In this document: positions 25,723-37,880 of the stretch, piece after piece
Layout: every line of letters begins with the position of its first letter
Numbering within the stretch: the stretch's first letter is position 1
From: Owenia fusiformis
Lineage: Eukaryota > Annelida > Polychaeta > Sabellida > Oweniidae
Direction: 5' to 3'
NCBI GenBank assembly: GCA_903813345.2
Contig: CAIIXF020000011.1
Coordinates: forward strand, 10,576,842 to 10,640,841
DNA: 64,000 nt
Made by a program: the position numbers and the translations under genes
Notes under the pieces: generated by a model
Database searches by the model: none
What the model saw: the letters and a program-made list of their open reading frames with translations, nothing else
Told to the model about the DNA's origin: nothing

Positions 25723-25878
25723 CTACATATGCTTGAATTTGTCCTATGGGAAAGGACGATATGAGCTCAAAATAAAAATTGAAACAATTTTGTAAAGAGC
25801 ACTCTATTTGACGAAGTTCAGATGACTAAATGACAATAAAATTCAAATTGTAACAACTTGTATTTAAAAAGTACAATA

Positions 25879-26011
25879 GGGAGTTTAAGCTTGCAATGTC
25901 TTTCACAACCTAAATGTGAACGGAAAATATTTAAGCGATGCATTTTGTATGGGCGATTGGTCATACGTATAGGTTCAAGGTTGGTGTTTCGATTTGCAAG
26001 CTTAAACTTCC
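25879..26011. mobile_element. short MITE, relative of 15794-16301
   Basis: The termini GGGAGTTTAAGCTTGCAA and TTGCAAGCTTAAACTTCC are inverted copies with one mismatch. Internal TTTCACAACCTAAATGTGAA and ATACGTATAGGTTCAA match the subterminal motifs of the 508-bp relative, so this is an internally deleted member. Confidence 0.7.
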
Positions 26012-26055
26012 TAATATATGCGCCCAAAACACTTGAGGCACATGTGAACTCATAG

Positions 26056-26234
26056 CCAGTGGGTGCGATGGGTGCGATCGCACCCCCCCCCCTCATAACC
26101 AATAAAAATAAAACCAGAGATAGAAGAAGAAAAGGGCTTTAAAATGCTTTTTATTTGAAGGTTGTAGCTCAAATTTGAAGGAAGTTGCATCAATTTTTGT
26201 AAAAAAATACCCCCCCCCCCCGGCTACGCCCCTG
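26056..26234. mobile_element. hAT-like MITE with C-rich ends
   Basis: The left end is CCAGTGGGTGCGATGGG and the right end is CCGGCTACGCCCCTG. Flanks GAACTCATAG (26046-26055) and GAACTGATAG (26235-26244) differ at one base and could be a diverged target duplication. Confidence 0.45.
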
Positions 26235-27084
26235 GAACTGATAGTAATCCTTCTGAGCTGACGAAATAACACAACACAAATTTGTTACATGATATATCAT
26301 AATCTCCTAAAAATTCTTGACTCACAGCAGTGTATAATTTAAAATATTTAATTCATATGTTACTAAATTTAAAGAAACATGCACTCATCAAAAATGATGG
26401 ATAAATAAACATAGGGCCTAATAATAGTGTCACCTTTGCTAGATACTACTACTAGGCCTGCCTTTAAAACGAGGTTTAACCAATTTCACGATGAAAATGC
26501 ATGCAAAAACGTACTACACCGATCGGTAAGGTCGGTCTTTACGGAAGCCCCGTTTAAGCCCCGCGCAAGATGGAACCGGGGATGGAATTAATAATAATGT
26601 TGAGATAAATAAGGGTTCAAGGACAAGGATCATTTCCCCCAAACCCTCCTTCAAACTCCTTGTGAATTCCCAGGTGCATTCCACCTCAGATCACAAGGGG
26701 ATCACAAGGTGGTTTTTTCATGCATTTCGGTTATCAGGTAGGCCCATCAGGATAAGAAGACTTGTAGGATAATGATCCTGTAGCATTCTGATACTCATAG
26801 CATTTTTCTGTTTCACATGAAACATCTTAGGGGTGAGAAGAAATGAGATGTTATGCCAATGGTATCATGATGATCCTGTAGTTGCCCTCATCTTCATATC
26901 ATAAAATGGCTAACCCTCCCAATGCTTGTCGGGGTTCATTTAAAAAGTCTTCAGGGATTGAGATTGTATGATGATGAATGTTGTTATAAGTTCCAGTCAT
27001 TAAGAATCCTTTGGCTGAAGGGCATATCCATTGAAATTTTTTGCAAACATCATATTCTTAACCGTCCAATGTCCGTCCGTCTTA

Positions 27085-27214
27085 CCCCCATAAATGTGGG
27101 GTTATTTTGAGGTTTTTTTATATTTAGGACATTTGTTTCTCAAAATAACTTAATTTTGAGAAACAAATGTCCTAAATATCAAAAAACCTCAAAATAACCC
27201 CACATCTATGGGGG
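27085..27214. mobile_element. near-perfect foldback MITE (130 bp) with TA flanks
   Basis: The arms start CCCCCATAAATGTGGGGTTA and end TAACCCCACATCTATGGGGG, with only a few mismatches over about 62 bp per arm and TA on both sides (27083-27084 and 27215-27216). Almost the whole element is stem. It lies about 380 bp upstream of the RTN4IP1 start codon. A partial relative of one arm is at 52818-52894. Confidence 0.85.
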
Positions 27215-27591
27215 TAGTCCGTCTATACTACAAAACGTTTCATTGACTCTAAGATTACACCATATGATCCTAACGAATATTTCTCAAGTTATATTTAAAG
27301 ATAATTTATGGATTAATACCCATGTATTTTTATTTTCCAAACTTCAGACAGCTGGAAATCATTGATATTCAACGCTTTTGAATAATATAAATGCTGTTTT
27401 CATTCATTCGTTGCTTTGAAGGAATTCTAGGAGATTGCATTGATTGCCCTGCCCTCTTTTATTCAAAAATGTTTTATAACCGGATGTGGCTAAATTTCTA
27501 ACGAGTATCTGTTCAAGTATTTTGTAATATCTGACAGGTCTCTTTTCCACTAGTCTACTATCAGGTCTTCACATACCTTGTGATTGTTAGA

Positions 27592-30500
27592 ATGCAAACC
27601 AATACAATGAGAAGCTGTTTTATGTGTAATAACACGATTCGGAGCAATATAAATGGCGCTAAGTGGACTTCAAATATAAAAATCAGAAATTCAACATTTT
27701 TATCAAATCAAAAACAATTTTTCTTGCCAGTTGTACTTCGACCAAAATCGACACCTTATTATCCATATGGACAGTATGGAAATAAAAGATATCAGCATAC
27801 AGAGTCCAAGACAAGTGGTAAAATGGCTGCATGGCAAATTCACAAATATGGAGGCAATGAACAACTATCCTTTTCTAACACATGTAGAGTGCCACCTATC
27901 TCGAATCCAGATGATATCCTGATAAAGATACATGCAGCAAGTGTCAACCCAATCGATGTAGGCATGAGAGGTGGCTTTTGAATTTGATATTATTTGATCT
28001 GTTCTTCTCCCATATAATAGTAATGGGAATCTCATCATACATACAGTTGCTTCAAAGCAACCAGTTGAACCTAAAAAAGAAATATAAAGACCATTGTGCA
28101 AAAATGTGTTGAAAAACATATTTATCCTATACATGAATGGCATTTGCATATCTTGGATTGCTTCTCAATTGGCTACTAAACCTCTCATATTTTGCCCGGG
28201 ATATTTTGATGCTTCTCTGCCATGTTAATTCTGAAAAAAATAACATGGAGGATGGACCTCAAGTAACAAGAGGCCACAGGCTTATTGCACTAAACACTAA
28301 ATAATCTGAAAGATACAAATGTCATTTGTGTACAATCTAAATATATAAATGGATTCAATACACAGTGACAGTGTCAACTTTATTTTACTGTTTTATGGTC
28401 TATGTTAGTAATCTGCAAAAGGCTAAGTTAATCCATCTAAAATGATGGTGGAATGCAAATATTTTTGAAAAAATTGCTATACCTACACATGCTATTTTCT
28501 GGTACAAAAAATAAAAAGTATGAAGGCATGTGAGAATTCCCTTGATTTTTACAAAAAAACAAAAATTGAAAAAGCAGGGTGGAAGGGGTTGAAAAGCAAG
28601 GCAACATTTCAGAAAAACATGTGGTGGGTGGGTTGTTTGCATCTCCCCTGTCTCAAAGTCTAAATTATTTTATCATCTCTATGAGTGCTTTTCCTGGAGA
28701 TAATGCATTGGCCTAATATATGCACCTGTTTAAATCCTCAGAAAATAGCCAAAAACCAACATATGACTTTCCAAAGTCTGTTGCGATAATTCCCCTCCTC
28801 CTTTGTCCATTTTGAGATTTTTCTGAAGTATAGCTCTATTATACTCAAATGAAAGGCAATATAGAGCAGATTGCAAATATTGTATTGGTTTTCTAATTTG
28901 GGCCTCGTAAAATTCAAAAAGGGCACATAATGTTGAATTTTGCAATAATTTTCTAATTTCTTCAGTATGGCTGAGCTCTCAAGTAGTATGGCTTTATTAT
29001 GCTAGTACTCAAATTGAAGTAATTTTAGAGTAGATCCCAATTATGGTATTGTTTTTTCTGAATTGTGCCTCAGAAAATTCAAAATGGCTGCCTAGAGCAG
29101 GAATTCGCTTTTACTGAGAGATCTCTTCAAAGTATGGTTACATTAGACTTTATAAGATCACAAATATTGAATTATGCCTTTGAACTCTTAAATTATCACC
29201 GAAATGCTCAATTTGGTGTAAAATAACATGTGCAGGTATAGCAATATTCAAAAATGTTTTCATTCCGCATCTACTTAAAGCAGATATGTAATTCTACAGT
29301 GATAGAATTTTAATAGAAAATAATATAAACCTTAATGTTCAAAAATAGAATTAGAATGGTATTTGCTCATACTATTTACGTACATTTTATTTAGGTGGAT
29401 ATGGGTCAAATGTGATAAATACTCTCCGTGGGATATTCAGTCAGTTACAAGTTGCATCTGAATTTCCTTTGATTCTTGGACGGGATTTCTCTGGAGTTGT
29501 CATACAGTCAGGCAGGGGAGTTCACAGGTTTAAACCAGGGGATCAGGTACATGCTTGAATATTCAGATTATTCAAGATTATTCATACATGTTTTTTTTAA
29601 ATTTTTTTTAAAAAAAGGGAGAACTACATATGAGTGTTGCAGATACTAGTATATATTTACATGTATATATACAAATCTACAGTGTAATATATTTTAATTC
29701 ATGTAGGTAATAAGCATCATTTGCTCTGGACAAGTCACATTTATGCAGTTTTGTTTATTTTTTAAAAATGTTATGGACTTTAATGTACACACTTGCATAA
29801 TGCATTATTATATCTATGTGACTATGATGTTAAACGAGTATGCTTCATTGTTATATTTTTATTTTTTAGGTTTGGGGAGCCTTAGGAGTTGAGAAACCAG
29901 GTTCACATTCACAATATACCATTGCATCACAGCGTGAGGTAACCACATTAAATACTTTACCGCAAGTCATTCAGTTGAATCTAACATGTTGTTCAACAAT
30001 ACCAGATATATACTTTGTTATGTCAAGTAGGCGTAAATTTGTCAATTTAAAAGATTCATTTTGTCATTTCCAATGAATGTAAGATAATTGGATATATAAT
30101 TTCAGACTTCATATTATTTGTCTCAGATACTTGTTTCAGATATCCAAAAAGCCCAGCAATATAAGCCACCAGCAAGCTGCCAGTTTACCCTATGTTGCTG
30201 CAACCACATGGTCAGCAATCTGTACTTTTGGAAATTTCACTCAACAAAAAGCCAGTCAATCAAGGTATTACAATACTTTGGAATATAAACATGGAGGTCA
30301 ATTGAAATAGCTTATCTAACTCAACAATTTATGTAAATGTAAAGACCTAAAGATATGATTTTTTCATCCAATTAAGAAACTTACAACATGTAGTTCTTTT
30401 TAGGGTACTTGTGAATGGAGGCTCAGGTGGCATTGGGACATTTGCAATACAAGTAAGTACCAGAGTACTGAATAAAGATAATATTCCAAGAAAAAGAACA

Positions 30501-33500
30501 CACTTTAAGGTGGTCTTCTCAGTTGATAACTATATTTAAGGCCAAAGTCTATATGAATTTTGTTAGTTTGAAAAAATATTGACAATGGAAGAAATATAGT
30601 AGCTTATTAGCTCACATGGTGAGCTTTTGCAATCACTCACTTGTCCGTCTGTCCGTCCGTCCATCTGCCCAGAAAGAACCACCAGGAGTAAATATTACAT
30701 GTTGTCCAAAAACATTTCTATTAACAATGAGGGAATATGACAAAAGAACATAGGGAAATTAATAAGCTTTTTTATTCTACCTTTTCAACATTACGCATTG
30801 GCGTCTTGGCGCACATTGTTCCTACGCCACATGGAGATGTTTAAAATTTTGCAAAAATATGGAAAAAACAAAGGATGTGTCCGGGTATATGCCCTTTTGA
30901 TTCCTCAGTCAAATGTATGTGAAATATGGTTTTTATTACTGCCTAGTTATATTTGATAAGTATATTTACTTTATCACGAGTTTTGATGAATAATTAACCC
31001 CTTGCTGAGAGTCAGAGTAAGTATCTTAACAAACAAAAAAAATAGTCATTATCATAGAAAAAAACACCAATGGCAACATGTATGACATACAAAGAAGAAA
31101 TAACTTAAGACCCATGAAGAATTAAAAAGAAAATCATATTTTTGAAATATATTTAAGGATTTAAATATTTTTCAAATTTTTGAATTTCCCGCCAGTTTAA
31201 TTTGAAGGGGGAAAACAAGATGGTTGCCATTTGATGTAAGAAATATCAGAAAAAAGTTGCTTCACTTTTAGTCTTCACAATGAGCACAGTTTTCCGGTTA
31301 AGGTTTTTTGACTGATTCTGACTCTTCATCACCAGGGTCATGTATAGAGATTATAAACTGAAATATGTGAAACATCACCAACACAATTGAAGTCTCAAAA
31401 CTGGATGCTCAGTAACTTCGAGTGACTATAATCCCTTGATTACCCAGATATACACCAATTCACTTATCCAGAAATACCATTCAATGTCTATACAAAGAAA
31501 GTAACCAATGTTTTGGAAGATATGTTTCAAACTTTTTGCATAAATAATTCATTTAATATTTGCCATTGATTTTTTTCAATTCCGACAAAGTGATATGCAC
31601 TGTCTTTGATGCCAATATTCTTCATCAATTGTGATACAAATTGATATTTTTGTAATCTCAGAAGAAGGATAAGATATTGAAGTTTAATAATATGTGTGAT
31701 TGAGTTGGTTTTTCAGACATTACAATTTAATATTTTCTAAGTCGATACCCAGACTAATTCCCATACTCATCCTTTACTGGTAGTCCAAATAAAAAATGAA
31801 TGATTAGTTCCTGTTTTTATTAAGTTATTAAAAGCTTGGGGTGCTGAAGTGGTTACAACATGTGCTACTGATGCAGTTGCTATGGTTACTGACCTTGGTG
31901 CAGATGAGGTCATTGACTACAAAACTGTTGGAGTTGAATCATCATTAAAAGAAACTGGAAGGTGACTATTTTCATAATTATTTTCAAAAACTCCAACGAA
32001 TATGACATGTTTTTGGCATTTGGAATTGATAATTCTAGTACCTAGGATAATTTTTAAGCGTATCTGGCAATAATAATCTCAGACAACCACCTTTTCAATT
32101 CTAATGAATTTGGATATTTCTGTAACATGTACATGTAAGGGAAACATTGGCAAACTTTTTAAAAAGATTTCTTCCATTATTTACTCTCTTTTCTTTTTAA
32201 TTCCTTTAATGTAAAATTGATGCTTTATTTTGAGGTTCATCGGATGTTTTCCATATTTTATTTGGTACTTAATTAATAAATAATATACATGTATAAAGTA
32301 AAACATTTTTCATTTCTAAACAAATTGCTACATGTACTTTAGTTTCTCATTTTCAGGTTTGACTTCATACTTGACACTGTTGGTAACATGGAATCATACC
32401 AGAGCTCATTGCTCACTAGAGGGGGCATGTTTGTTACCTTGGTTACCCCAGTGCTGACCAATATAGACAAAGACGGGCTGCTGGGAGGCCTTGCTAAAAC
32501 TGCTTTTTCTATACTTCCAAAACTTACTTCGGTAAATGAACTCTTGATTCTCTCCCACTTTGATATTTTTAAATATTTTTCCTTAACATACACATGTACA
32601 ATATATACAGGGTGTCCCGAAAGTATGGGGCCCCCCCTAGGCAGACATATACCAGTGTCGTCATAGTATGTATCATATATCATTTTAAAGCTCACACAAA
32701 GTTACATTGATTCACCAAGTATCATGGTTCAACTCTCAAATGTGAAAAATTACAGGCATTTCAAAATTTAGTGTTTGGTCAAAATGAAGTTCAATTTTAC
32801 ACCAAATCACTAGTCAATGTGTCCTTCCGGGCCATCGTAACAGCAGCAATTCTTTTCGGGTCGGATGGATATTGAGTTGGAAAAAGAGAACGGTGAGGGT
32901 AGAAACTCTAAGGAAACTCTTCTAAAGTGCCTTAACAGGTTTTAAGAGGGTTATAAAATTCCACACCCCTATTTGAAGGGCTTTTAAGGTCATATCTGAA
33001 AATAATTGGTGCTGTTAACATGGGCAAGGGGGGACTCATTGACTAGTAATGTTGAGTAAAATTGGACTTTATTTTGACAAAACACTAACTTTTAAAATGA
33101 CTGTAACTTTTTCCCATTTGGGAGTTAAACCATGATACTTGGCAGATCAATGTAACTTTGGATAAGCTTTAAAATGATATATGAGACATACTATGAGGAC
33201 ACTGGAATATGTCTGCCTAGGGGGGGGGCCATACTTTCGGGACACCCTGTAGATTTACTTAATTAATTACTTACTTGGTTAATTTACATGACAATGTTTT
33301 GTATTTTTGGGAACATATGGAATTCAGTTCAGTTGCAGCATGGTGTAAGCCAATTATCAAGTTGCGTTATGATTTGCAAAAAGGGGTCATATAAATGTGT
33401 CACATAAAGACCACCACCCTCTCTTTTTAATAATTGCAACTTTATATTTTGTTTTTTATGGATGCCTAGATTCAGATTTAAGATAGAATGAAATGACTGC

Positions 33501-35791
33501 ACAATATTGAGGGTTGATCTGGAATGAAAACTTGAGGGGCCGTTGAGTATAGATGCCCAATAATAAAAAGCTATTATTCTAACTTAAGCATAAAGAGTGG
33601 AAGAGTGTGCTTGTCCCCTGATGCCACAGTCTCACTAAAATATCAACTCCTGGGCTATACCTCATTTGTATATACTGTTTCCATTATTATATTTCATTTG
33701 TGGTTTTAGAGTCTCCCTAAGCAGACCAATTATCGCTGGGCTTTCTTTATACCAGATGGCAAAGCCTTGGGAACAGTGAAAGACCTTGTGGAGGCTGAAA
33801 TGGTATGTAAGAAAGTACATGTAATGACATATCTAGCCCAATCCAGATGTTCTGTTGAGAATGATTGTGTTCAAGTATGGAAATATAAACACCTAAAAAT
33901 TTTCTGAACAAAATAAATCTGAATTCAAGGAACAGATAGCAACTCACTCACTTGTTTTCTGCAAGCAGGAATAATGAGTTTTGAAACCTCAGTGAATTGA
34001 AACTGAAACTACTGAATTCTGCAATAGAAAAAATACTAATTCTGTGCTACTTGATTTCTGTTAGCTTTCAGTGCAGTTTTACATGAAATTGGAGACAAAT
34101 ATGATGATTATATAGGTCATTTATTATCCCACTGAACGAAGTTCGAGGGGGATATAGAAAATTTGTTCATCCGTCCATTCGTCCGTCCATTTGTGTGTCC
34201 GGGCAATAACTCAAATACTGGTTGACGGATTTCATTCAAATTTTATAGGCTTATGCTTTATGGGTGTAGGACCTCCGCTTGAGAAGGAATTTTCAATATG
34301 GCTGCTAAATTCAAAATGGCGGCCATTTTTTGGAAAAAATATAATCTTTGATAACTCAAATACTAGTCGATGGATTTGGTTCAAATTTTATATGCTGTTG
34401 CCTGGGTAAAAAAGAAGATATCTCAAGAAAATGTTTTCAAGATGGCCACCATATTTCAAAATGGCGGCTATTTTTGTAAAAAACTCAAATACCATTGAAT
34501 GGATTTGGTTCAAATTTTACATGCTGATGCCTATGGACATAGGTGCTCTGCTTGAGAAGGGATTTCCAAGATGGCAGCTAAATTTCAAAATGGCCGCCAT
34601 TTTTCATAAAAGAACGTAACCTTTGATAACTCAAATACCAGTTGATGGATTTGGTTCTAATTCTATATGCTGATGCCTAGAGACAAAGAAGTTCTGCTCA
34701 AGAAGACATTTTCAAGATGGCTGCCATTTTTCATAAAATAGGTAATCTAATAACTCAAATACCATTTGACGGATTTACTTCAAAGGACGATTCTCGGTTT
34801 GGAGAACAGTCTCCTGGGCTAATATTTTTTTTCATGAAAAATATAGAAATATTACCCAAATTAAACTATGAATATTCAAAAGAGGACATTTAAATCTACA
34901 AGATGTAAAAATATCAAATTGGTCTGGAGCAGGGATAACGCTCAATTAGACCGATTTTAATAAAATACAAGTCTCGATTTGGGGAAAGAAGTTCATCAGT
35001 GTACTGCGCTAATATTTTTTTCAGAAAAATCTAGAAATATTACCCAAATTAAATTATGACTATTCAAAAGAGGACATTCAAATCTATATTATGTAAAAAA
35101 ATCAAATTTGTCCGAAGCAGGGATAATGCTCATTTAGATTGATGAACTTCGTTCTCCAAACCGAGAATCGTCCTTTTATATACTGATGAATAGAGATAAG
35201 GGAGCTCTGCTTGAGAAGAAATTTTCAAGGTGGCTGCTATTTATCGAAATCTCCGCCATTTTTCATTAAATATGTAATCCTTGATAACTCAAGTACCAGT
35301 TGACGGATTTGAATTAAATTCTATATGCTGATACCTTGGGACATAGGAGCTCTGCTAAAGAAGAAATCTAAAAATGACAGCTGAATTTCAAAATGGCAAC
35401 CATGTTTCATAAAAAACATGATCTTTGATAATTCAAATACCAGTGGATGGATTTGGCTCAAATTCTATCCTAGCTATGTGGAAGTGAAAAACTGAGAAGA
35501 GTTGATTCTGTTGTTAGAAAATTCAATTGAGTTTAATTAATGGATATCCTAATACAAGGAATAAATAGTACATGAACATCGTATTATATATAAAAAGACT
35601 GACATAATCTTTGAAAACATTGCTCTCTATCAGTTTCCTAGTTGTACTTATGCCCTGCTTTGATATTGCAGATCATACCACAGATAGAATGTGTATACCA
35701 ATTCCGTGACCTACCATTAGCATATGAAAAGGTTGGTGAGAAACATGGCAGAGGAAAGACTGTGTTGGATATTATAAGCTACAACAGATAA
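27592..35791 (+). CDS. RTN4IP1: RTN4IP1, mitochondrial NAD(P)H oxidoreductase
   Basis: RTN4IP1 is a zinc-independent quinone-oxidoreductase-type MDR enzyme of mitochondria, known to be needed for coenzyme Q synthesis and respiratory complex function. Exons are 27592-27970, 29395-29546, 29870-29938, 30140-30264, 30404-30452, 31825-31961, 32357-32531, 33710-33802 and 35672-35791. Every junction is GT/AG and in phase, for 1299 bp and 432 residues (human about 396). Residues 1-77 are basic and Asn/Ser-rich with few acids, which suits a mitochondrial presequence; the conserved part starts MAAWQIHKYG. The GroES-like region has HAASVNPIDV (about 114-123) and LGRDFSG (about 154-160). The Rossmann nucleotide-binding loop is VNGGSGGIGTFA (about 245-256), followed by LGADEVIDYK and the RWAFF block. 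The ATG at 27592 is used because the frame upstream only offers a GTG. No exon is missing or broken. Intron 7 carries a 642-bp foldback transposon and intron 8 a large repeat. Confidence 0.97.
28780..29120. repeat. diverged tandem duplication in RTN4IP1 intron 1
   Basis: Two diverged copies of about 150-170 bp share AGTATAGCTCTATTATACTC / AGTATGGCTTTATTATGCTA, AGAGCAGAT/AGAGTAGAT and GGCCTCGTAAAATTCAAAA / GTGCCTCAGAAAATTCAAAA. There is no coding content; it is old repeat material. Confidence 0.45.
32608..33249. mobile_element. mariner-like foldback element in RTN4IP1 intron 7
   Basis: TA occurs on both sides (32606-32607 and 33250-33251). The termini CAGGGTGTCCCGAAAGTATG and its complement are exact. 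Unusually, the inverted similarity continues for roughly 260 bp on each side, leaving only about 110 bp unpaired. Arms share CTAGGCAGACATAT, ATATATCATTTTAAAGCT, AAAGTTACATTGAT and ACTAGTCAATG. The transcript of this intron should fold into a long hairpin. No transposase is present. Confidence 0.9.
34120..35475 (-). mobile_element. GGCCATTTT-type repeat in RTN4IP1 intron 8
   Basis: In reverse orientation it begins TTATTATCCCACTGAACGAA at 34121. It runs through at least six inner units with AACTCAAATACYRGTNGATGG, GGATTTGGTTCAAATTTTAT and AAAATGGCGGCCATTTTT. The far end is truncated near 35475. A separate element interrupts it at 34785-35173. The open frames at 34191-34619 are repeat translations. 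Confidence 0.7.
34785..35173. mobile_element. 389-bp element of two 190-bp direct units with 23-bp inverted ends
   Basis: The left end GGACGATTCTCGGTTTGGAG and its exact complement at the right end form 23-bp inverted termini (34785-34807 and 35151-35173). Between them are two diverged direct copies, with GCTAATATTTTTTT at 34818 and 35008, exactly 190 bp apart. The host repeat is cut between CAAA and TTTTAT, and other copies of that repeat read CAAATTTTAT, so no target bases seem duplicated. Confidence 0.75.
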
Positions 35792-37303
35792 TAAACAACA
35801 CTAAATGAATCTATCTTAGCCCTTTTAGTTCCAGTGAAATTGAGACCTATTTAGATCATTTTGAATCAACAATAAGATGGAGTCAGGGAAACACACTTCT
35901 TAAGGTGGGATTATACATTTTCATGGAGGCCAGTAATAATGGTATGATATCTCAGTCATACATGTATGATATCCTATGAACATTAGTCTTATATTTGCCC
36001 GTAGGGACACTGTCATTTTGATTTTGATATCATTAAATTAGATACATTTTCTTGAAAATTACTTGTTTGTTTACATTAATGGAGTATAAAGTATAATACA
36101 ATATAATAATATTTGTGATAACTTGACGAGTGTTAAATTAAACAGACCTCAGTCTCCAGGAAAATGCTATTGATTGTGTTGGTGCTTATAAGTTGCCTTT
36201 GATACCATAAATGGATTCATTTCAAGGTATGCAAATTCAATATGTTCAAGTCAAGTATATGAAAAAATCTCACAGGAACTGTATGGCAAAGCATCATCAG
36301 CATGATAAAATCTCACTACCTCATTGCACACATTACAAGTTAACATATTGTCTTTCAGTCCAATAGGCAACTTGTTTTTCCAAGTTTATTGCGAAGAGTA
36401 AAATAATTGCCATTGGCTGTCAAGTTTTGAACCCTGATATTGCCTCTGAAGCAATCTTTACACATCTCATCTTGAATTCCTCACTTTGTTTTAAATTTCA
36501 AATCAGTTTGACCTTTACTTTCTCAGTTATAGCTTGCTACTGCTTGAATTAATGCCATGTTACAAAAAAGAGTCCTTCAGTCCACTAACTTGATGCCATG
36601 GTATAGATGGCACATTTTGTATTTCTTATTGTTGAGGGCATGCAATGGCAGATCCCAAAACTGCATAATGTAACATACTTATATTTAATCACTCCATCTG
36701 TGGGAATATACAAATATTTTTGTGTCACTTTATTGTATGTATTTTGTGAAATGAATAAATTGAAATTGAAAATTATCAGAAAAACCTAACATTAAAAAAT
36801 TACAAATTAATCTGGACATAACTTCTCATTAGTTCCCATCTGCAAATGGTAACAAGTTTAGCAGTTTGTTACAGAATCCAAGACTTGTGACAAAAATTGG
36901 TAACTTTAACAATGTCACCCTTTCGTGGTGGTGACATAATTACATGGACACTAATCATAGAGCAAAGATGTGATGTTGCATAATGAAATTAAGTGTCATA
37001 CTGGGTGGTTGACCAACTTGTAGAAACAGCTGTGGTGTGTACTTGTATGGTTGTATTTCCTACATCTTCAACTCATGTTCAGCCTAAAGGGCGGGAAATA
37101 TACCTGAGGGAAAGATGAACATGTATTCACCTAAAATAGAATTAATTCTGATATGAATCATTTTTTACAGTTTTCATCTTTCTCTACCGCTTTAAGATTG
37201 GAGTTAAGTTGTTGTTGTTGTAGAAAAGCAATAATATCTTGAATGCATTCATTGTTACTTTCATATACGCCTAGTGTTTTGGGAGTGTTCACCTCCTAAA
37301 ATA
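35792..37303 (+). other. RTN4IP1: RTN4IP1 3' flank and probable 3' UTR
   Basis: AATAAA hexamers occur at 35790-35795, overlapping the stop codon, and at 36754-36759. The second is better placed for a real 3' end but neither is proven. No other gene is seen. Confidence 0.35.
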
Positions 37304-37880
37304 CAGGGTGACACAAAAAATGACACCTACCTTACATTGAATAACTTGTTTGTATATTAACAAATAGACTTGTCCTTTGGTACATATAAAGTAGACATAA
37401 TGCAACAGCAACTCTGTAGCTCAAGTGGGTCAAATTTTATGAGCATTACAATATTTGCTCTTAATGTCATCTATTCCTTTGCAGACACACATGGATTCTA
37501 CACGAAAAATGCCACCCAGCTTTTGTAACATAACTTCGTAAATAATAATGATTTTGGCTTGTACTTTCAGGGAAATAAAGTCCATTCAATTAAAACACAA
37601 AATAATGTAGTTGTTGTTGATAAAATCATTATAACTTATTTCCAAAATTATGTTACAAAATGTGGGTGTAATTTTTGTGTAAGATCCAGTTGTGCCAGCA
37701 AAGGAATAGATGACACACTTTGTAACGCTCATAAATGTGCATCTAGGTGAGCCAGTCACCTGAAACTTCTTGTGGAGTTACAAAATGGAGTGTTGGTTCT
37801 ATGTGCAAAAAGCAAGTCAGAATTTCTTCAGACAAAAAATGATGAAACATTATGTGGGTGGGTTTCATTTTTTGTCACGC
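37304..37880. mobile_element. foldback element with GGGTGACACAAAAAATG ends
   Basis: It starts CAGGGTGACACAAAAAATGA with TA at 37302-37303 and ends CATTTTTTGTCACGC before TA at 37881-37882. The inverted arms extend about 270 bp: TGTCATCTATTCCTTTGC at about 37466 pairs with GCAAAGGAATAGATGACA at about 37697, and TTATGAGCATTACAA pairs with TTGTAACGCTCATAA. It belongs to the same terminal family as 48208-49813. Confidence 0.75.

Noticed and set aside
25475-25795. 106-codon frame rich in Gly, Pro, Phe and Lys
   Set aside because: It runs through the hAT-like repeat and its G and C runs.
32339-32695. 118-codon minus-strand and 92-codon plus-strand frames
   Set aside because: The plus frame is RTN4IP1 exon 7 read through its donor into the intron; the minus frame is its shadow.
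34191-34619. Two open frames with repeated [11 protein letters not shown]-like peptides
   Set aside because: The peptide repeats follow the DNA repeat units of the GGCCATTTT family; other copies have different frames and stops.
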